From: Myotis daubentonii
Taxonomy: Eukaryota > Chordata > Mammalia > Chiroptera > Vespertilionidae
NCBI RefSeq assembly: GCF_963259705.1
Contig: NC_081861.1
Span: forward strand, 109,336,102 to 109,400,101
DNA length: 64,000 nucleotides
Direction: 5' to 3'
The position numbers were made by a program, and so were the translations under genes. Below are positions 11,515-23,188 of the stretch, in pieces. The notes under the pieces are model-generated. The model did no database searches. It was not told the DNA's origin and saw only the letters and a program-made list of their open reading frames with translations. Each line of letters starts with the position of its first letter. Position 1 is the stretch's first letter.

Positions 11515-11713
11515 TAGTCTCTGTTGGCTTATTTAAATATCTAATTTCCTCTTCCCTGTTCCTACTCCATTTACCTTCTTTCTCTCTTTCTTTGCTACTC
11601 ATTTTTTTCCTCTTTTTCCTCTCCTTTCTTGGTCTTTTCTTCTCCTAATTTTTAATTAGTTTCACTTACTAAATTCAAGCCTATCTGCTCTCTCCTCTAT
11701 TCTCCTTTCTAAT

Positions 11714-11716
11714 AGA

Positions 11717-11754
<38 letters not shown>
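11714..11754. repeat. (AAAT)n microsatellite
   Basis: About ten uninterrupted units of AAAT. Confidence 0.97.
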
Positions 11755-11758
<4 letters not shown>

Positions 11759-12466
11759 TAAAACATTTCAATTTTTTCTTCTTATCCACTCCTTCTTGGT
11801 CTCCCTCCTCTACACTAAACTGTGTCCCTTCCCCTATTTATCCAATTCCTTAAACTTATTTTCTGTGTTTAACCTCTTCCTCTACAGATTCTGTACCCCA
11901 CTTTTTCTGGGTGTTTTTATTTGCAATTTTTGGTTTATTTATTTGTTTTCTCCCCATATTCACTCTTTTTTTCTTTTCTTTTTTTTTGCTATCATTTTTG
12001 CTTTCTTTTGTCTCTCCTAATTCTCTTTTCCCTGATGGTCAATTTTACTGGGGTTATAGGTGTCATGTGTACATTTGTGTTCTGTTCCTTCTGTATCATG
12101 TCTTGTCTTGTTGTATTTTATGCTGTTCAGTAAGCACCTCAACAACAGTTGTCACGATGTTGTAGATTTCAAGCTATAGAACCAGATACCCTGAGAGGAG
12201 ACTCCATCCACAAATGGGACAATAACATTCAAGACCCAACTACATCAAGAAGGGGGTATCCCTAGAATACCCAACCCAGAAGAGCTGAGAGACTGCACCA
12301 CTGGATCCCACAAAACATCTACTGCATAAGACAAATTCAAAAATGTGGATGACATAGCAATTTGATATAATACATGGAAATAATCACAAAGGAATAGAAA
12401 ATGGGGAGAGAGAAAAATCCCCATATTGAACAAAAGGAGGAATCACCTTAAAAGGAAATAAATGAA

Positions 12467-12772
12467 ATGGAGGCAAGCAATTTGTTAGAGAACGAATTCA
12501 GAGTAATGGTTATAAGGATGCTCAAATGTCTGGATAAGCAGTTCACCTACATGTGTAAGAATCAAGAGGAAATGAAGGATGATATAACTGTCATTAAAAA
12601 AAAAATCACAATGGAAGGTTTCAACAGTGGACTAGAAGAAACAGAGGACCAAATCAATGAGTTAGAAGACAAGGTAGAAAAAACACCCAAGCAAAGCAGC
12701 AACTGGGAAAAAAAACACACAAAAAATAAACTAAAAAAAGGAGGAGGAGAGTCTAAAGGAACTTTTCCCTAA
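12467..12772 (+). pseudogene. L1 ORF1 remnant (coiled-coil region)
   Basis: 101 codons open from ATG, with the charged, heptad-like pattern of L1 ORF1 (NSGLEETEDQINELEDKVEK). In an intact L1 this RNA-binding protein forms trimers and is about 330-370 residues; here the frame is lost soon after the coiled coil. The RNA-binding and C-terminal parts persist in broken form to about 13110 (RVPNKMNPKR-like text, GFSKETHQARREWNEVYKVM-like text). Confidence 0.8.
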
Positions 12773-13227
12773 CTTTGGGAAGAAAAGTCACACAAGTCCA
12801 AGAAGCACCCAGAGTCCCAAACAAGATGAACCCAAAAGACCAACAGCAAGACACATTGTAATTAAATTGGTAGACGTTAATGACAAAGTAAGAATCTTAA
12901 AGGTTGCCAGAGAGAGACAGAAAGTTAACAAGGGTCTCCCATTAGACTATCAACTGATTTCTCAAAAGAAACACATCAGGCCAGAAGGGAATGGAATGAA
13001 GTATACAAAGTGATGCAAAGCAAGGGACTGAATGCGAGAATATTCTATCCAGCAAGGCTATTATTCAAAATTGAAGGTGAACTCAGGAACTTTGCAGACA
13101 AAAAAAATAAAATAAAAAAAGGCTAAGGTAGTTTATTACTACCAAGCCAGAAATGTAAGGACTAAAGGGATTGCTGTAAAAAGAAGAAATAGGAAGGGAA
13201 GAAGGAACATAGGCATAATGAATAAAA

Positions 13228-13931
13228 ATGGACACAAGCAAGTACCAATCCATAATAACCTTAAACATAAATGGATTAAATGCTTCAATCAGAAGGCATA
13301 GAGTAGCTGAATGGAGTAGAAATCAAGACCCATATATATGCTATCTCCAAGAGATCTACCACAGAACAAAGGACTCACACAGACTGAAAGTGAAGGGATG
13401 GAAAAAATGTTTTCAGGAAAATGGAAATGAAAAAAAAAAAAGTTGAGGTAGTGATACTTATATCTGACAAAATTGACCTTAAAGTGAAGGCCATAACAAG
13501 AGATAAAGATCACTTCATAATACTAAAGGGATTGATTCAACAAGAGGATATAACCCTGGTAAACATATATGCCTCCTATACAGGAGCACACAAATACATA
13601 AAAAAACCCCACAAACTTCTGGAACATATCAAGGGAGAGACTGACAGCAATACAATCATAGTAGGGGACTTTAATACTCCATTGACATCACTAGATAAAT
13701 CTTCTAGACCAAAAATCAGCAAAGAAACATCAATCCTAAATAATTCACTAGATCAGATAGAATTAACTGACATCTTCAGAACGTTTCACCCCAAAGCTAC
13801 AGAATATACATTCTTCTCAAGTGCACATGGGACTTTTTCAAAGATAGGCCACATATTTGGTCATAGGCAAAGTCTCTCCAAATTCAAGATGGTTGAAATC
13901 ATACCAAGCATCTTCTCAGATCACAATTGTA

Positions 13932-13962
<31 letters not shown>

Positions 13963-13975
13963 TCAAACACATTGA
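13228..13975 (+). pseudogene. L1 ORF2 endonuclease domain remnant, one frameshift
   Basis: Starts MDTSKYQSIITLNINGLNAS, the N-terminus of the L1 apurinic/apyrimidinic-type endonuclease. The first frame covers 13228-13446; a run of A near 13430-13441 shifts it into a second frame (13421-13975). Visible landmarks are ITLNINGLN (the catalytic Asn region), GDFNTPLT and the terminal FSDHNCIK, where the family catalytic His lies. In an intact LINE this domain nicks the target DNA before reverse transcription. No RT follows: the copy stops near 14095 after a CAAAA repeat at 13937-13962. Inactive. Confidence 0.9.
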
Positions 13976-14095
13976 GGTTAAATAGCATGCTAGTAAACAA
14001 TGAATGGGTTACCAAAGAGATCAAAGAAGGAATAAAAAAAATGTTCTGGAAAAAAATGAAAACACAATACAAAATCTATGGGACACAATGAAACC

Positions 14096-15022
14096 AGAGT
14101 GCAGTATACATAGAGAAATAAATTGAGATATCAAAGCTAGAAAAGTAATTTAACATGAAACTAAAGAACTTACATTTTATTCTGGAGACAGCAAGTAGCC
14201 ACTGAAAGTATAAAAATTGACTTGGAAAGGCAAATGAAACAGCATAGGGAAACCAACCAGGAAGACAGAGTACCAACCAGGTATGATGGAATTGGTGCCT
14301 GACTGTAGGAGTGACAAGATATTACAGAGGTTGACATGACTTGGAAATTGAATGAATGTGGTATGTTAGAGGAAGGGTTAGAGCATTACTGAATTTTTTA
14401 GTCTTTATGGTTAGGAGGAAGTGATGTGATGAACTTACATAAAAGTTATAGGAATTGTTGACAGGAAAAAGATGAGATATTTTGGTAATTTTTAAAAAGA
14501 ATTTGTTTTCATTACCATATTAAAAAAAAGTATGTATATTTCTCCCATTTGACTGAATGAGCCAGATTTCTGGTATGTTGTATACTATTGATGGCTCTCA
14601 ATTTAATGTTTTCATCTTTGGGAAAAAGGTTGACTTACATAACTCAATATCTGCATATGCTTTGCATGTGTAACTCAAGTGGGGTGACTGCCCAAGTGTA
14701 CCATAATGTAAATATTAGCTTAGAGTATAGGGTAGTAAAGTCAAATGATGGTTAGTTATTGCAGGTCATGATCTGAAAGTGTGACCTTTAAGTCTTTCAT
14801 GATCATTTTAATTGTTGGATGAATTAGATTTTAAAACCGTCAATGGGCTGTTATATTCTGCTTGTTCTTTGCATTTAGTTTGCCTGTCAATTGGACTTTA
14901 AGTATACTTATGCTTTAATACAGACAGATGGTGTCTGGATGATGCTGAAAATCTTTAGAGAATAAGGAAAAATTATTACACTGTTAAGGAAAGTATAAAT
15001 TGAACAAAGGTTTATTTAAACA
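14096..15022. other. Intronic DNA, no feature recognised
   Basis: AT-rich single-copy-looking sequence upstream of the first visible DACH2 exon. No repeat boundary, ORF or RNA gene is seen. Confidence 0.6.
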
Positions 15023-15717
15023 CTAGAGGCCTGGTGCATGAAATTCATGCACTGGAGGGGTGTCCCTCAGCCTGGCCTGCACCCTCTCGCAGTCTGGGAC
15101 CCCTTGGGGGATGTTCACCTGCTGGCTTGTGGCTGGATGGCCTTCTGCTGCTGCACAGCCTGCTGCTTGAACTTCAGCAGCTGCTACACGTGCACAGGCT
15201 GGGTCACCACAGTCCGTCCTGGGAAAACCATCGAGTGGGAGAGTCAAGCGAGCAGGTAGGCTCACCCTGAGTTCCTTGCCCTTCCTTGAGTCACTGAGTT
15301 GTTCAGACTGACTGCCTTCTACAGAGAATGGCACTGGGATCAGGCCTAAGCCAGCAGTCGGACATCCCTCTTGCTGTCCAGGACCCCTCGGGGGATGTAG
15401 CAGTGTGCCAAGCAGAAGGCAGCCAGGGAGGAACCCGAATAGGGGCCAGGCACCCCACCACTTGCACTCATCCCATCTCCTGCGCCTGTTGCCATGCCTT
15501 GGTAGTGCTGTCACAGAGTCAGGAGAGGCTCCCGCTCCTGCTCCTGGCAGCTGCACTCACCAGCCATGGGCCCAGCTTCTGGCTGAGTGGCGTTCCCCCT
15601 GTGGGTGCGCACTGACCACCAGGGGGAAGCTCCTGTGTTGAGTGTCTGCCCCCTATTGGTCAGTGCTCATAACAGTGACCAGTCGTTTTGGTTGTTCTAC
15701 CATAAAGGTTGCTTAGG
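15023..15717 (-). mobile_element. Helitron carrying a captured gene fragment
   Basis: Left edge CTAGAGGCCTGG with a GTGCATGAAATTCATGCAC hairpin, so the element lies on the minus strand. Typical HeliBat interior flanks a foreign insert at about 15129-15335. The far end loses the usual TTTTATTATATAGGA and runs straight into a (TAGA)n array at 15720. A 177-codon open frame on the minus strand spans most of the element but crosses Helitron ends and insert alike and is not a gene. Confidence 0.88.
15129..15335 (-). pseudogene. Captured exon and intron edge, probably EP400-derived
   Basis: On the minus strand, TTTTCCCAG at 15219-15227 looks like a splice acceptor. It is followed by about 90 bases (15218 down to 15129) reading RTVVTQPVHV, one stop (TAG where CAG is likely ancestral), then QLLKFKQQAVQQQKAIQP. 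I recognise this Gln-rich reading as close to the chromatin remodeller subunit EP400 (p400); the assignment is from memory. 15219-15335 would be upstream intron. The insert sits between standard Helitron segments (left GGGGGATGTTCACCTGCTGG, right ATCAGGCCTAAGCCAGCAG). The stop codon and 90-base length make it a non-functional transduplicate. Confidence 0.65.
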
Positions 15718-15846
<129 letters not shown>

Positions 15847-17754
15847 TTGAGTGGTAAAAGGAGGCACAGTTGGCTACTTATCATCTAGAGTTTGATCAAT
15901 TTGCTACTAAAACACTGAGTACATGAAGAATTTAAGTTTATAATTATCTTAGGTTTGTGGTGAATGGGAGCCTTATATAGAAACCTATTTAGGTCATTGA
16001 TAGTTGCTAATGGTGAACATGAAGTGAAGATTTTAGGGGAAACATAAGCAGTGATTAATTTATTGTATGTTATGGGATATGCAATTATTATAGCAAAGCT
16101 GTATGATGGGTAAGGTAAAAAATGCATACACATCTAAGTAATTTTGGAAGACTAACTTAAAATAAACTTCTACTTTAAAAGGGGGTGCAGAAGGACAATT
16201 TGAATTCAGTGTTTACACAGTTTTGAAGCTTCTCTAATAAATTAATAATCACAGGAGAAATGTTTCATAATTGAAAAGTTTGGTTTGGTAGATTGACTCT
16301 GAAAAAAAAAAGATTTATAGTTTTATATATAGTCATAAGTTAAGTGATAGGGTAAACATTTAAAATACTTTTTTTAATATTCTTTGGGAACTTGGACCCA
16401 TAGGGAGTACAGAGTATGCTCCCCTCTTATACCCCATGCAGAAATTAAGTTTCTAGCTATTTTTTAATCTTTGTGTAATTCTGATAACTGCATTTTGTGG
16501 CTATCTCTAGCAGAAATATTGATAACTGTTCTTATTTATTGAGATGCTCACATTAGTGTTGTATGAAACCTGTCATATCTGAAAGTGTCTTTTTTGTTTC
16601 ATTGTGCTGCCCTTGAATTATTTTTGTTAGTTCAGCCATGATTTAATTCAGCCATGATTGCTTAACCTAGGAGATGTATCTCAAATCAATTAACATTATT
16701 TCTCCCTTCTAGCCTCCTTTTTGTCCAAAATATATGAGTTTTGAATGTTTGTCTGTATTACTGTTATTGTTGATTGAGGTATCAAATTTAGGGGGCCTCT
16801 GAATATACTTCCTATGGATTCATTGTTCTTCACTTGCTATTGTGATATGGGAGGCAAAAAATTTAAGGGATAGCAAAGAGGAAAAAGGGATGTTATTAAT
16901 AGTTGATTATTGTGTGTAAAACCAACATAAATATCGCTTATAATAGAATTTATATAATCTGTAATAGTTTAGAAAAATTATAGGCAAGGATGTTTTAGAA
17001 CATCTGTTAAAGATTACTGGTTTCTGGGCTTCTGTCCAAAAGAATGCAAGATTACCGTCAAGGCAATAGTTTAAAATACATTGTAAAGTCCTATGGTTTC
17101 CTTACTGTAGTCATGTTAACATGCATTATGTTAAGCTAACTTTCCCTAGCCTCTGGTCAAAGGTGATTCCTCACAAATCTGAAAACATAAGTTGTAACTA
17201 GACAACTCTTTTAATGTGTTACGTTTTTCATTATGACACATTGTGGCTACCACTAGTGTAAATGTGACTCATACTTGAGAAATATTCTTTTAAAAATTTA
17301 AAATGTATGAAATTATTTCACTTTGCATAAGGAAAAAAACAGAATTCTAGATACTGCTCAAAATATTTGAAATTTATATTAAACTGGAAAACAGGTTGAC
17401 ATTTGATAGGGAAGTAATTTCTTATTGACAAAGGCTTCAAATTTGAGCTATAGGCATTCATGTTTAAGATTTATAACTACAGGGTAGAACGTATTCCAAG
17501 TCTTAATTCCTTCAATAATTCTGAGTCTAGAGAATCTACATCCTGTCTTATCAGTACCACTATTATGTTTTGTGAAGAAAGTATTAAACTAGAAACTATG
17601 AACACATAAATATATTATAATGATTTTAAAAGGTAGTTGTTTCTTTTAACTAGATAAGGAATGAGGCTTGGCTTAAAGATTTTTGTTTGTGTCTATGTGT
17701 AAACAGATTGCATCTTATAAATACTTTGAGAGTGAGAGTAAGAACAAGAAATGT
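15847..17754. other. Repeat-poor intron upstream of the first DACH2 exon
   Basis: About 1.9 kb with no transposon I can recognise and no open frame of note. Small features only, such as a direct repeat of TTCAGCCATGATT near 16632-16660. Candidate single-copy intronic DNA. Confidence 0.6.
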
Positions 17755-17976
17755 ATGGCCCTAGCCTGTTTCGCTCATTGGATAGAACTTTGGCCTACAG
17801 ACTGAAGGGCCCCAGGTTCGATTCCAGTCAAAGGCACATGCCCAGGTTGTGGGCTCAATCCTCAGTAGGGGGCTGCAGGTGGCAGCCAATCAATTATTCT
17901 CCTTCATTATTGATGTTTCTATCTCTCTCTCACTTTGCCTTCCTCTCTGAAATCAATAAAAATATATTTTAAAAAA
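17755..17976 (+). mobile_element. VES SINE
   Basis: GGCCCTAGCCTGTTTCGCTC head, CAGGTTCGATTCCAG B box, CAGCCAATCAATTATTCTC, TTATTGATGTTTCTATCTC and an AAATCAATAAAAATAT tail. It lies about 240 bases before the DACH2 exon acceptor. Confidence 0.95.
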
Positions 17977-18212
17977 TAAATAGTAGTATGTGAAATAGGT
18001 CAATTTTAAAATTATAAACAATATTAAATCTCATAAGTAATATTAATTACTCAAAGAGATACTAGAATATAATAAAAGCTGATTTTTAAGAAATCCAATG
18101 AGATAAATTTATTTTTTTCTTTGCATCAATTTTGCATGTGATTTTGATGTGATTTCACCTTGTCAAAATAATTTTACAAATGTAATAATTTAACATGCAC
18201 TGTCTCTTTTAG

Positions 18213-18385
18213 GGCTAGATCTGCCATTTATGATGATGCCTCATCCTCTACTTCCAGTCAGCTTACCTCCTGCATCAGTTGCCATGGCAATGAATCAGAT
18301 GAACCATCTAAATACTATTGCCAACATGGCTGCTGCAGCTCAGATTCACAGCCCACTCTCTAGAGCTGGGGCCTCTGTTATAAAG
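18213..18385 (+). CDS. DACH2: DACH2 internal coding exon (linker, part 1)
   Basis: Coding exon of the nuclear transcription cofactor DACH2, which works with SIX/EYA factors in muscle, limb and eye development. The exon is 173 bases. The first two bases (GG) complete a codon begun upstream, so the incoming intron is phase 1. The other 57 codons are open and end with AAG (Lys) directly before GTAAGA. The acceptor is a pyrimidine run plus AG (18203-18212). The reading includes LPFMMMPHPLLPVSLPPASV, then a Met/Asn-rich and Ala-rich stretch and IHSPLSRAG. The choice of DACH2 over its paralogue DACH1 rests on remembered differences (for example LDLPF, NQMNHLN and AAQIHSPLSRAG in DACH2) and was not checked by alignment. 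The segment lies between the DNA-binding Dachshund domain and the C-terminal coiled coil, neither of which is in the window. The next exon is 33.6 kb downstream. Confidence 0.93.
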
Positions 18386-18983
18386 GTAAGAATCATGATT
18401 TAGAAGAGCACAAAGGCATTAATTACATATACATTTTGATAAAATATTTGCAATACTACTGAATCTTCAGTAAAAACATAAAACTCATTGACTCAGTTGC
18501 TTAGCATATAGTATTGATGGGTTTGATTTATGATTAGGATTGCTGAGATGTTTGTTTTTTTGTTTGTTGTTTTATTGTTGCTGTTTCTTTTCATTCCATG
18601 ATCACAAATCTCACCTTTAATTCAGGATTCATTTCTTTCAATAATGAGCACAGTGTTTGGGAGGCCTGGCCAGACTAATACCAGAGAGAAAAGTATGCAA
18701 AAACAATTCACATTGATGGGGTGAAATAAAGTACACACTATATATATATTTTTTAGATATTTTAAAGGCAGTTGTGTGGTAGTACATACCATGCAGGCCT
18801 TGTAGTCAGACAAACTGGAGTTTCAATTCTGATTCTGTCACTTAAGAGCTGAATGACCTTGTATAGACATTTAATCTGCCTGAAAATTTTCCTCAACTGC
18901 AAAAAAGAAAAGGTCATAGTACTAATTTATTCTTCTTATGTGATTGGCTGTCTGGAGATAATATGAGTAAAATAAAAGCTAAA

Positions 18984-19190
18984 GCCCACCCAGCCTGGCT
19001 CAGTGGTTGTGGGGAGACCTATGAACCAGGAGGTCACTGTTCAGTTCCCAGTTAGGGCACATGCCTGGGTTGTGGGCTCAATCCCCAGTGTGGGGCATGC
19101 AAGAGGTGTCAATCAATGTTTCTCTCTCATCATTGATGTTTCTGTCTCTCTCCCTAATCTCTGAAATCAATAAAAATATTTAAAAATATA
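18984..19190 (+). mobile_element. VES SINE
   Basis: AGCCCACCCAGCCTGGCTCA head, CAATCCCCAGTGTGGGGCAT, TCATCATTGATGTTTCTGTC and AAATCAATAAAAATATTT tail. Mildly diverged. Confidence 0.93.
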
Positions 19191-20634
19191 TATACATATG
19201 TTAAAAACTGAAACATTAAGCAAATATTTGTGATAATTTAGAGCACATCATCACAATGATAATACTGTTTTTCAAAATTTCATAACCACCAGGTAATGAA
19301 ACAAATCACATCTCATAATCCCTCTTTCTGTCTCCTATTAATTTGGCACATGCCCTCTCTCCAAGTATCATGTAAACTAGCCTTTTTAATACATTTTTTC
19401 TTTATGTGAGGAGCTAACATAAGGATATATAAGAGCAAAGTTATAGTTAATCAGAGAAACCCATTGATTCTTTATTACATTATGTATTCAACTTGTAAAT
19501 TTGTAAATGTCACTTTGGGCAATATGGGAAATAGATAAAATAAGACATAATACCCAACTTCCAGGAATCATAAACTAAATGTGAGACAACAACAAATACT
19601 CATGTAAATTGCACTAAAAAGACAAGTATATTGGAATTTGGAGGAGGGAAAGAACATACCTAGTATGGAGAAGAGAAGGGGCAGGGAGTCACAAAAGGCA
19701 TTACAGTTTATGGATTTGCTCTGGGCCTTGCATTATTGATATGTTGTAATAGATGCACATAGGGTTGAGAGAAGTGAAGTCAGAAGAAATTTGAGATTCT
19801 GGAGATTTTTGTTCAATTTTAAATTAGCTTCCAGGAATTGGAGCTTGTAAAACAATGACGAAATTTTATAGCATAAACTTCATAGGAAAGAAAAATTATT
19901 GATAAATTTGATAAATTTGTATCACACTCTGTATATTTCTATGGCTAAGTATTAGTGTGATTCCTACCCTCAGTCTATCCTAACTAATAAGAGCTTTGCT
20001 GTTTGAATATTTGATCAGTGCATAAACCAGGAATCAGAGTTGTCTTTGAGGGGAAAAAATCCCCCACAGACATTATTTAAAAGACAGAGTAAGTTTCCTA
20101 TGATTTTGAAACCAGCTGTCTACTAAGTATATGTGATCCCACATAAAACTGGGAAACTTGAAAAACAAAGCATGGTTTAATGGAATTTTCATACCTGTTT
20201 TGAAATGATGACAAAATACACTCAGTAGAGGCATGTTTATGGTTCTTCAAAAGTACATTCAATTAGTTTTCTTAATGATTATTAACTTAAACTGAATCAG
20301 CTACATTTTGGTTGAATATTTGGACTTTTGATAGCTTTGAGAACTTAATGCAAAGAGGTACTTGGGGTTGCCACTCATGACTTAGATAATCATTGGTGCT
20401 GATGATGATGGAAAGGGAAAACATAATTGTCTTCTCCTTAAATAATCCAAATATTATTGGTGTATTAAAACAGTATAACTATAATTTTGTTTATTGCTGA
20501 TTTTTCTATTTTAATGCAAACTTTATAAAAAAAGACAGAACACTTATAAACATAAAACTGGGTGCTACTTTTTAAAAGTTGGCATTTGATCACATGCTTA
20601 AGTCCTGCAATTACACACATGCTCAAGAAAACTG

Positions 20635-20640
<6 letters not shown>
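19191..20640. other. Intronic DNA, no feature recognised
   Basis: AT-rich single-copy-looking sequence. No ORF, RNA gene or clear transposon. Confidence 0.55.

Positions 20641-20692
<52 letters not shown>
20641..20692. repeat. (TA)n microsatellite
   Basis: About 25 uninterrupted TA units, abutting a Helitron-like GCTAATATGC. Confidence 0.98.
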
Positions 20693-20810
20693 CTAATATG
20701 CAGTGTCCTCTCAGGAGTTCGACCAGGAGTTTGATCACTCACTATAATGTGCGCTGACCACCAGCAGCCAGTAGCTGGGGAAGGAAGGCCCCGGCCGGCA
20801 GCCTGAAGAG
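20693..20810 (+). mobile_element. Helitron 5' fragment
   Basis: GCTAATATGCAG then TCGACCAGGAG and ATAATGTGCGCTGACCACCAG, the 5' portion of a HeliBat-like element. The TATATAATAAAAG that should precede GCTAATATGC is replaced by the TA microsatellite. No 3' end is present. Confidence 0.75.
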
Positions 20811-20994
20811 TATTATATATGTCTCCTTATTATCCCCTTCTTGACATTCCCCCGGCTTCCCCTATCCCCCAGTGTCTTATGTCCATTGGTTATGCTTATA
20901 TGCATGCATACAAGTCCTTCAGTTGATCTCTTCCCCACCCCTCCTGCCCCCCAACCCTCCCCAGGCTTCCCACTGTAGTTTGATAGTCTGTTCC
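20811..20994 (-). mobile_element. L1/HAL1 3' UTR fragment, antisense
   Basis: CTTATGTCCATTGGTTATGC, TATGCATGCATACAAGTCCT and a C-rich block match the antisense 3' UTR seen at 37980-38200 and 44700-44900. Confidence 0.8.
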
Positions 20995-21122
20995 ATGCCT
21001 AGTTGCAGGCTTTATCTCCAGTGTGGGGCATACCGATCAATGATTCTTTCTCATCATTGATGCTTCAATCTCTCTCTCCCTCTCCCTTCCTCTCTGAAAT
21101 CAATGAAAATATATTTTTAAAA
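20995..21122 (+). mobile_element. VES SINE, 3' part only
   Basis: Lacks the tRNA-like head. Starts near GTTGCAGGCTTTATCTCCAG and continues through CATCATTGATGCTTC, CTCTCCCTCTCCC and AAATCAATGAAAATATAT. Confidence 0.88.
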
Positions 21123-21884
21123 AATGAAAAAATATTTTTAAAATAATTATTCAGTGAATAGTGAGAGGCTTGTATCATAGTTACCAAGTTTTGTTTGTTT
21201 TTGCTAGGGCAACATTGTATAATGGTAACATTATTAGTTTTAAAATAATAATTCACAGGAAATACTATGATAAAAATCTAATTAATTGACAAATGGGCGT
21301 CAATATGTTTAACAGTTTCACGCTTTCTTTCAAGAACAGTTAACATGATAGTAGTTATATGACACCCAACTGTAAGGGCAGAAATTTCACACCTCTGTTG
21401 ATGTATATGTCAAAAGAAATTTGTTTCAGTGTGCTTATTCATGAATCACAGTTTCGAAGTTCAATCTATTAGAATCCCGCAGGCAGTAGGCAAACCTATG
21501 TATTGAATCTTTGTCATATACTACTACCTGAAGGATAAAAGAACCATTCAAACAAAAACACTTTTTTTGAATTCTGTTTACATTTACAGATTTTTTTTAT
21601 ACTAGCAGTTTGGCATAAAAAAAAACATATTTAAATTAGTATTAGGCACTGTTTTACCAAAATATTTTAATTGAAGTCACCGGCTATTTTATATTTACTA
21701 TTTAGAGATAAACTCTTCTTCCAAAATATGAATGTTCAGAAGTTTACCATTTAATATTTAGAAGGGAATGTCATAACTATGAAATTTTATTTCTTCCTTA
21801 TTTCACTGTGGGAATTTCTCTTGTTTAAGCCATCTAGTTTATGGTATTTGTTACGATATTTTGTTAACATCCTCCTGAGCCACC

Positions 21885-22170
21885 ATAGTTTTAGAGGCTG
21901 GAAAGTCCAAGATCAAGGTGCCTGCTAATGCCGTTCCGGTTGAAAGCTCTTCTCACTATGTCTTCAGATGGTAAAAAGAAAAGAGGAAGAACAAATCACT
22001 TTGTTGCCTCTTCTTATAAAGACACTAATTCTGTCATGAGGGCTCCACCATCATGAGGAATTACCACTCAAAAGCTTCATCACCAGATACCATCACATTA
22101 AGTTTCAGGGTTTCAACATACAAATTTTGGGGAGACGGGCATTCTGTCCATTGCATATGCAATCCAATGT
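21885..22170 (-). mobile_element. Ancient interspersed repeat, family not assigned
   Basis: Diverged copy of a familiar mammalian repeat: GAGGCTGGAAAGTCCAAGAT, TTCTTATAAAGACACTAATT, GGTTTCAACATACAAATTTT. I recognise the pattern but cannot name the family with confidence; an LTR origin is possible. Strand is tentative. Confidence 0.5.
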
Positions 22171-22427
22171 GATTGTAGTGTCACCTAGGCCAACATCTCT
22201 ATATTGAAAGGGCTGTTAATATTTCCATTATATATCCCTACTTTCCTCAATTTAAAACACAGCTGTAGAAAAACAAATCTATATCAAAAATTTTAAATAC
22301 ACAGTAAGACATTAGGACACATTATCAAAAAATTCCAGAAATATGTCTTTACTTTTATTAAAATTTATGAAATGTCACCAAAGGTGATACCAAACTTTAT
22401 CAAATTCTTATTGTTTGCATACCTTTT

Positions 22428-22626
22428 ATTTTTTAAATATATTTTTATTGATTTCAAAGAGAAAGGGAGAAGGAGAGAGAGATCGAAACACCAATGATGA
22501 GAAATAATCATTGATCGGCTGCCTTCTACATGCCCCGCACTGGGGATCAAGCTCTGACGAGGAATAGAACTGTGACCTTCTAGTTCATAGGTCGATGCTC
22601 AACCAGTGAGCCACACTGGCTGGGCC
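22428..22626 (-). mobile_element. VES SINE, antisense
   Basis: TATTTTTATTGATTTC tail complement, GAGAGAGAGATCGAAACA, CTGGGGATCAAGC and GAGCCACACTGGCTGGGCC head complement. Confidence 0.94.
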
Positions 22627-23059
22627 CTTTTATTTTTTTGAACTTTCCAGTAAAATTTTCCTCTTTTTCATATCATTTTAAACAGTACCCAGAAATAAAA
22701 AACAACAAAAACACTCTGATACTGAAACAAGATTTCAGAATCCATCTAAACACTTTCTACTCTTCGTTAGCATAGTTTGATGCCTATGTTTTGTCATTGA
22801 TCATAAGACTGTGACCACAATTCCTTTGGAAGCTGGTCTTGCAGTATGTACTTTAAATATTAGGACTATATGACAGACGATATCAAGTTAGTGAATGACT
22901 GACTGTATAAGTCATAATTAATTTCCAGTGTTTAGCATTTCTCATCAAAGGAATTGGGAGCAAATGTTTTGATATTTTACTTTCTGTAAAATTGATCTCA
23001 TTTTCTTTATACTTTATTCTATGTTTGCATTTATTTGAATTAAGTATACATCATAAAAC

Positions 23060-23188
23060 TGGGCTGGCCAGTGTGGCTCAGTGGTTGATATCAAACTATG
23101 AATCGGGAGGTCACAGTTCTATTCCTGGTCAGGGCATGTGCCTGAGTTGTGGGGTCGATCCTCAGTGTGGAGTGTGTAGGAGGCAGTC
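23060..23188 (+). mobile_element. VES SINE, 5' half, fused to a Helitron
   Basis: GGGCTGGCCAGTGTGGCTCA head through GTGTAGGAGGCAGTC; then the SINE stops and Helitron minisatellite-like sequence follows without a SINE tail. Confidence 0.85.

Larger units (their letters stand above)
10975..12150. repeat. Pyrimidine-rich stretch within the L1 5' region
   Basis: Long T/C-rich runs (TTCCTC, TTTTCTT) give apparent open frames that are low-complexity and not genes. It contains a Helitron and an (AAAT)n microsatellite. Confidence 0.65.
10015..14095 (+). mobile_element. L1 element, sense, 5' region to ORF2 endonuclease
   Basis: A second sense L1, truncated in ORF2. 10015-10975 and the pyrimidine-rich 10975-12150 are plausible 5' UTR. 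ORF1 starts at 12467 and the ORF2 endonuclease region runs from 13228. A Helitron (11210-11514) lies in the 5' part. The 5' UTR assignment is inferred from position; the ORF assignments are from sequence. Confidence 0.75.

Noticed and set aside
15023..15556. 177-codon open frame on the minus strand
   Set aside because: It spans Helitron ends, a captured piece and Helitron interior in one GC-rich frame. The captured exon is read in a different frame. No protein domain.
17755..17830. tRNA-like sequence with A and B box
   Set aside because: It is the tRNA-derived head of a VES SINE; it lacks a full cloverleaf. The same applies to the other SINE copies.
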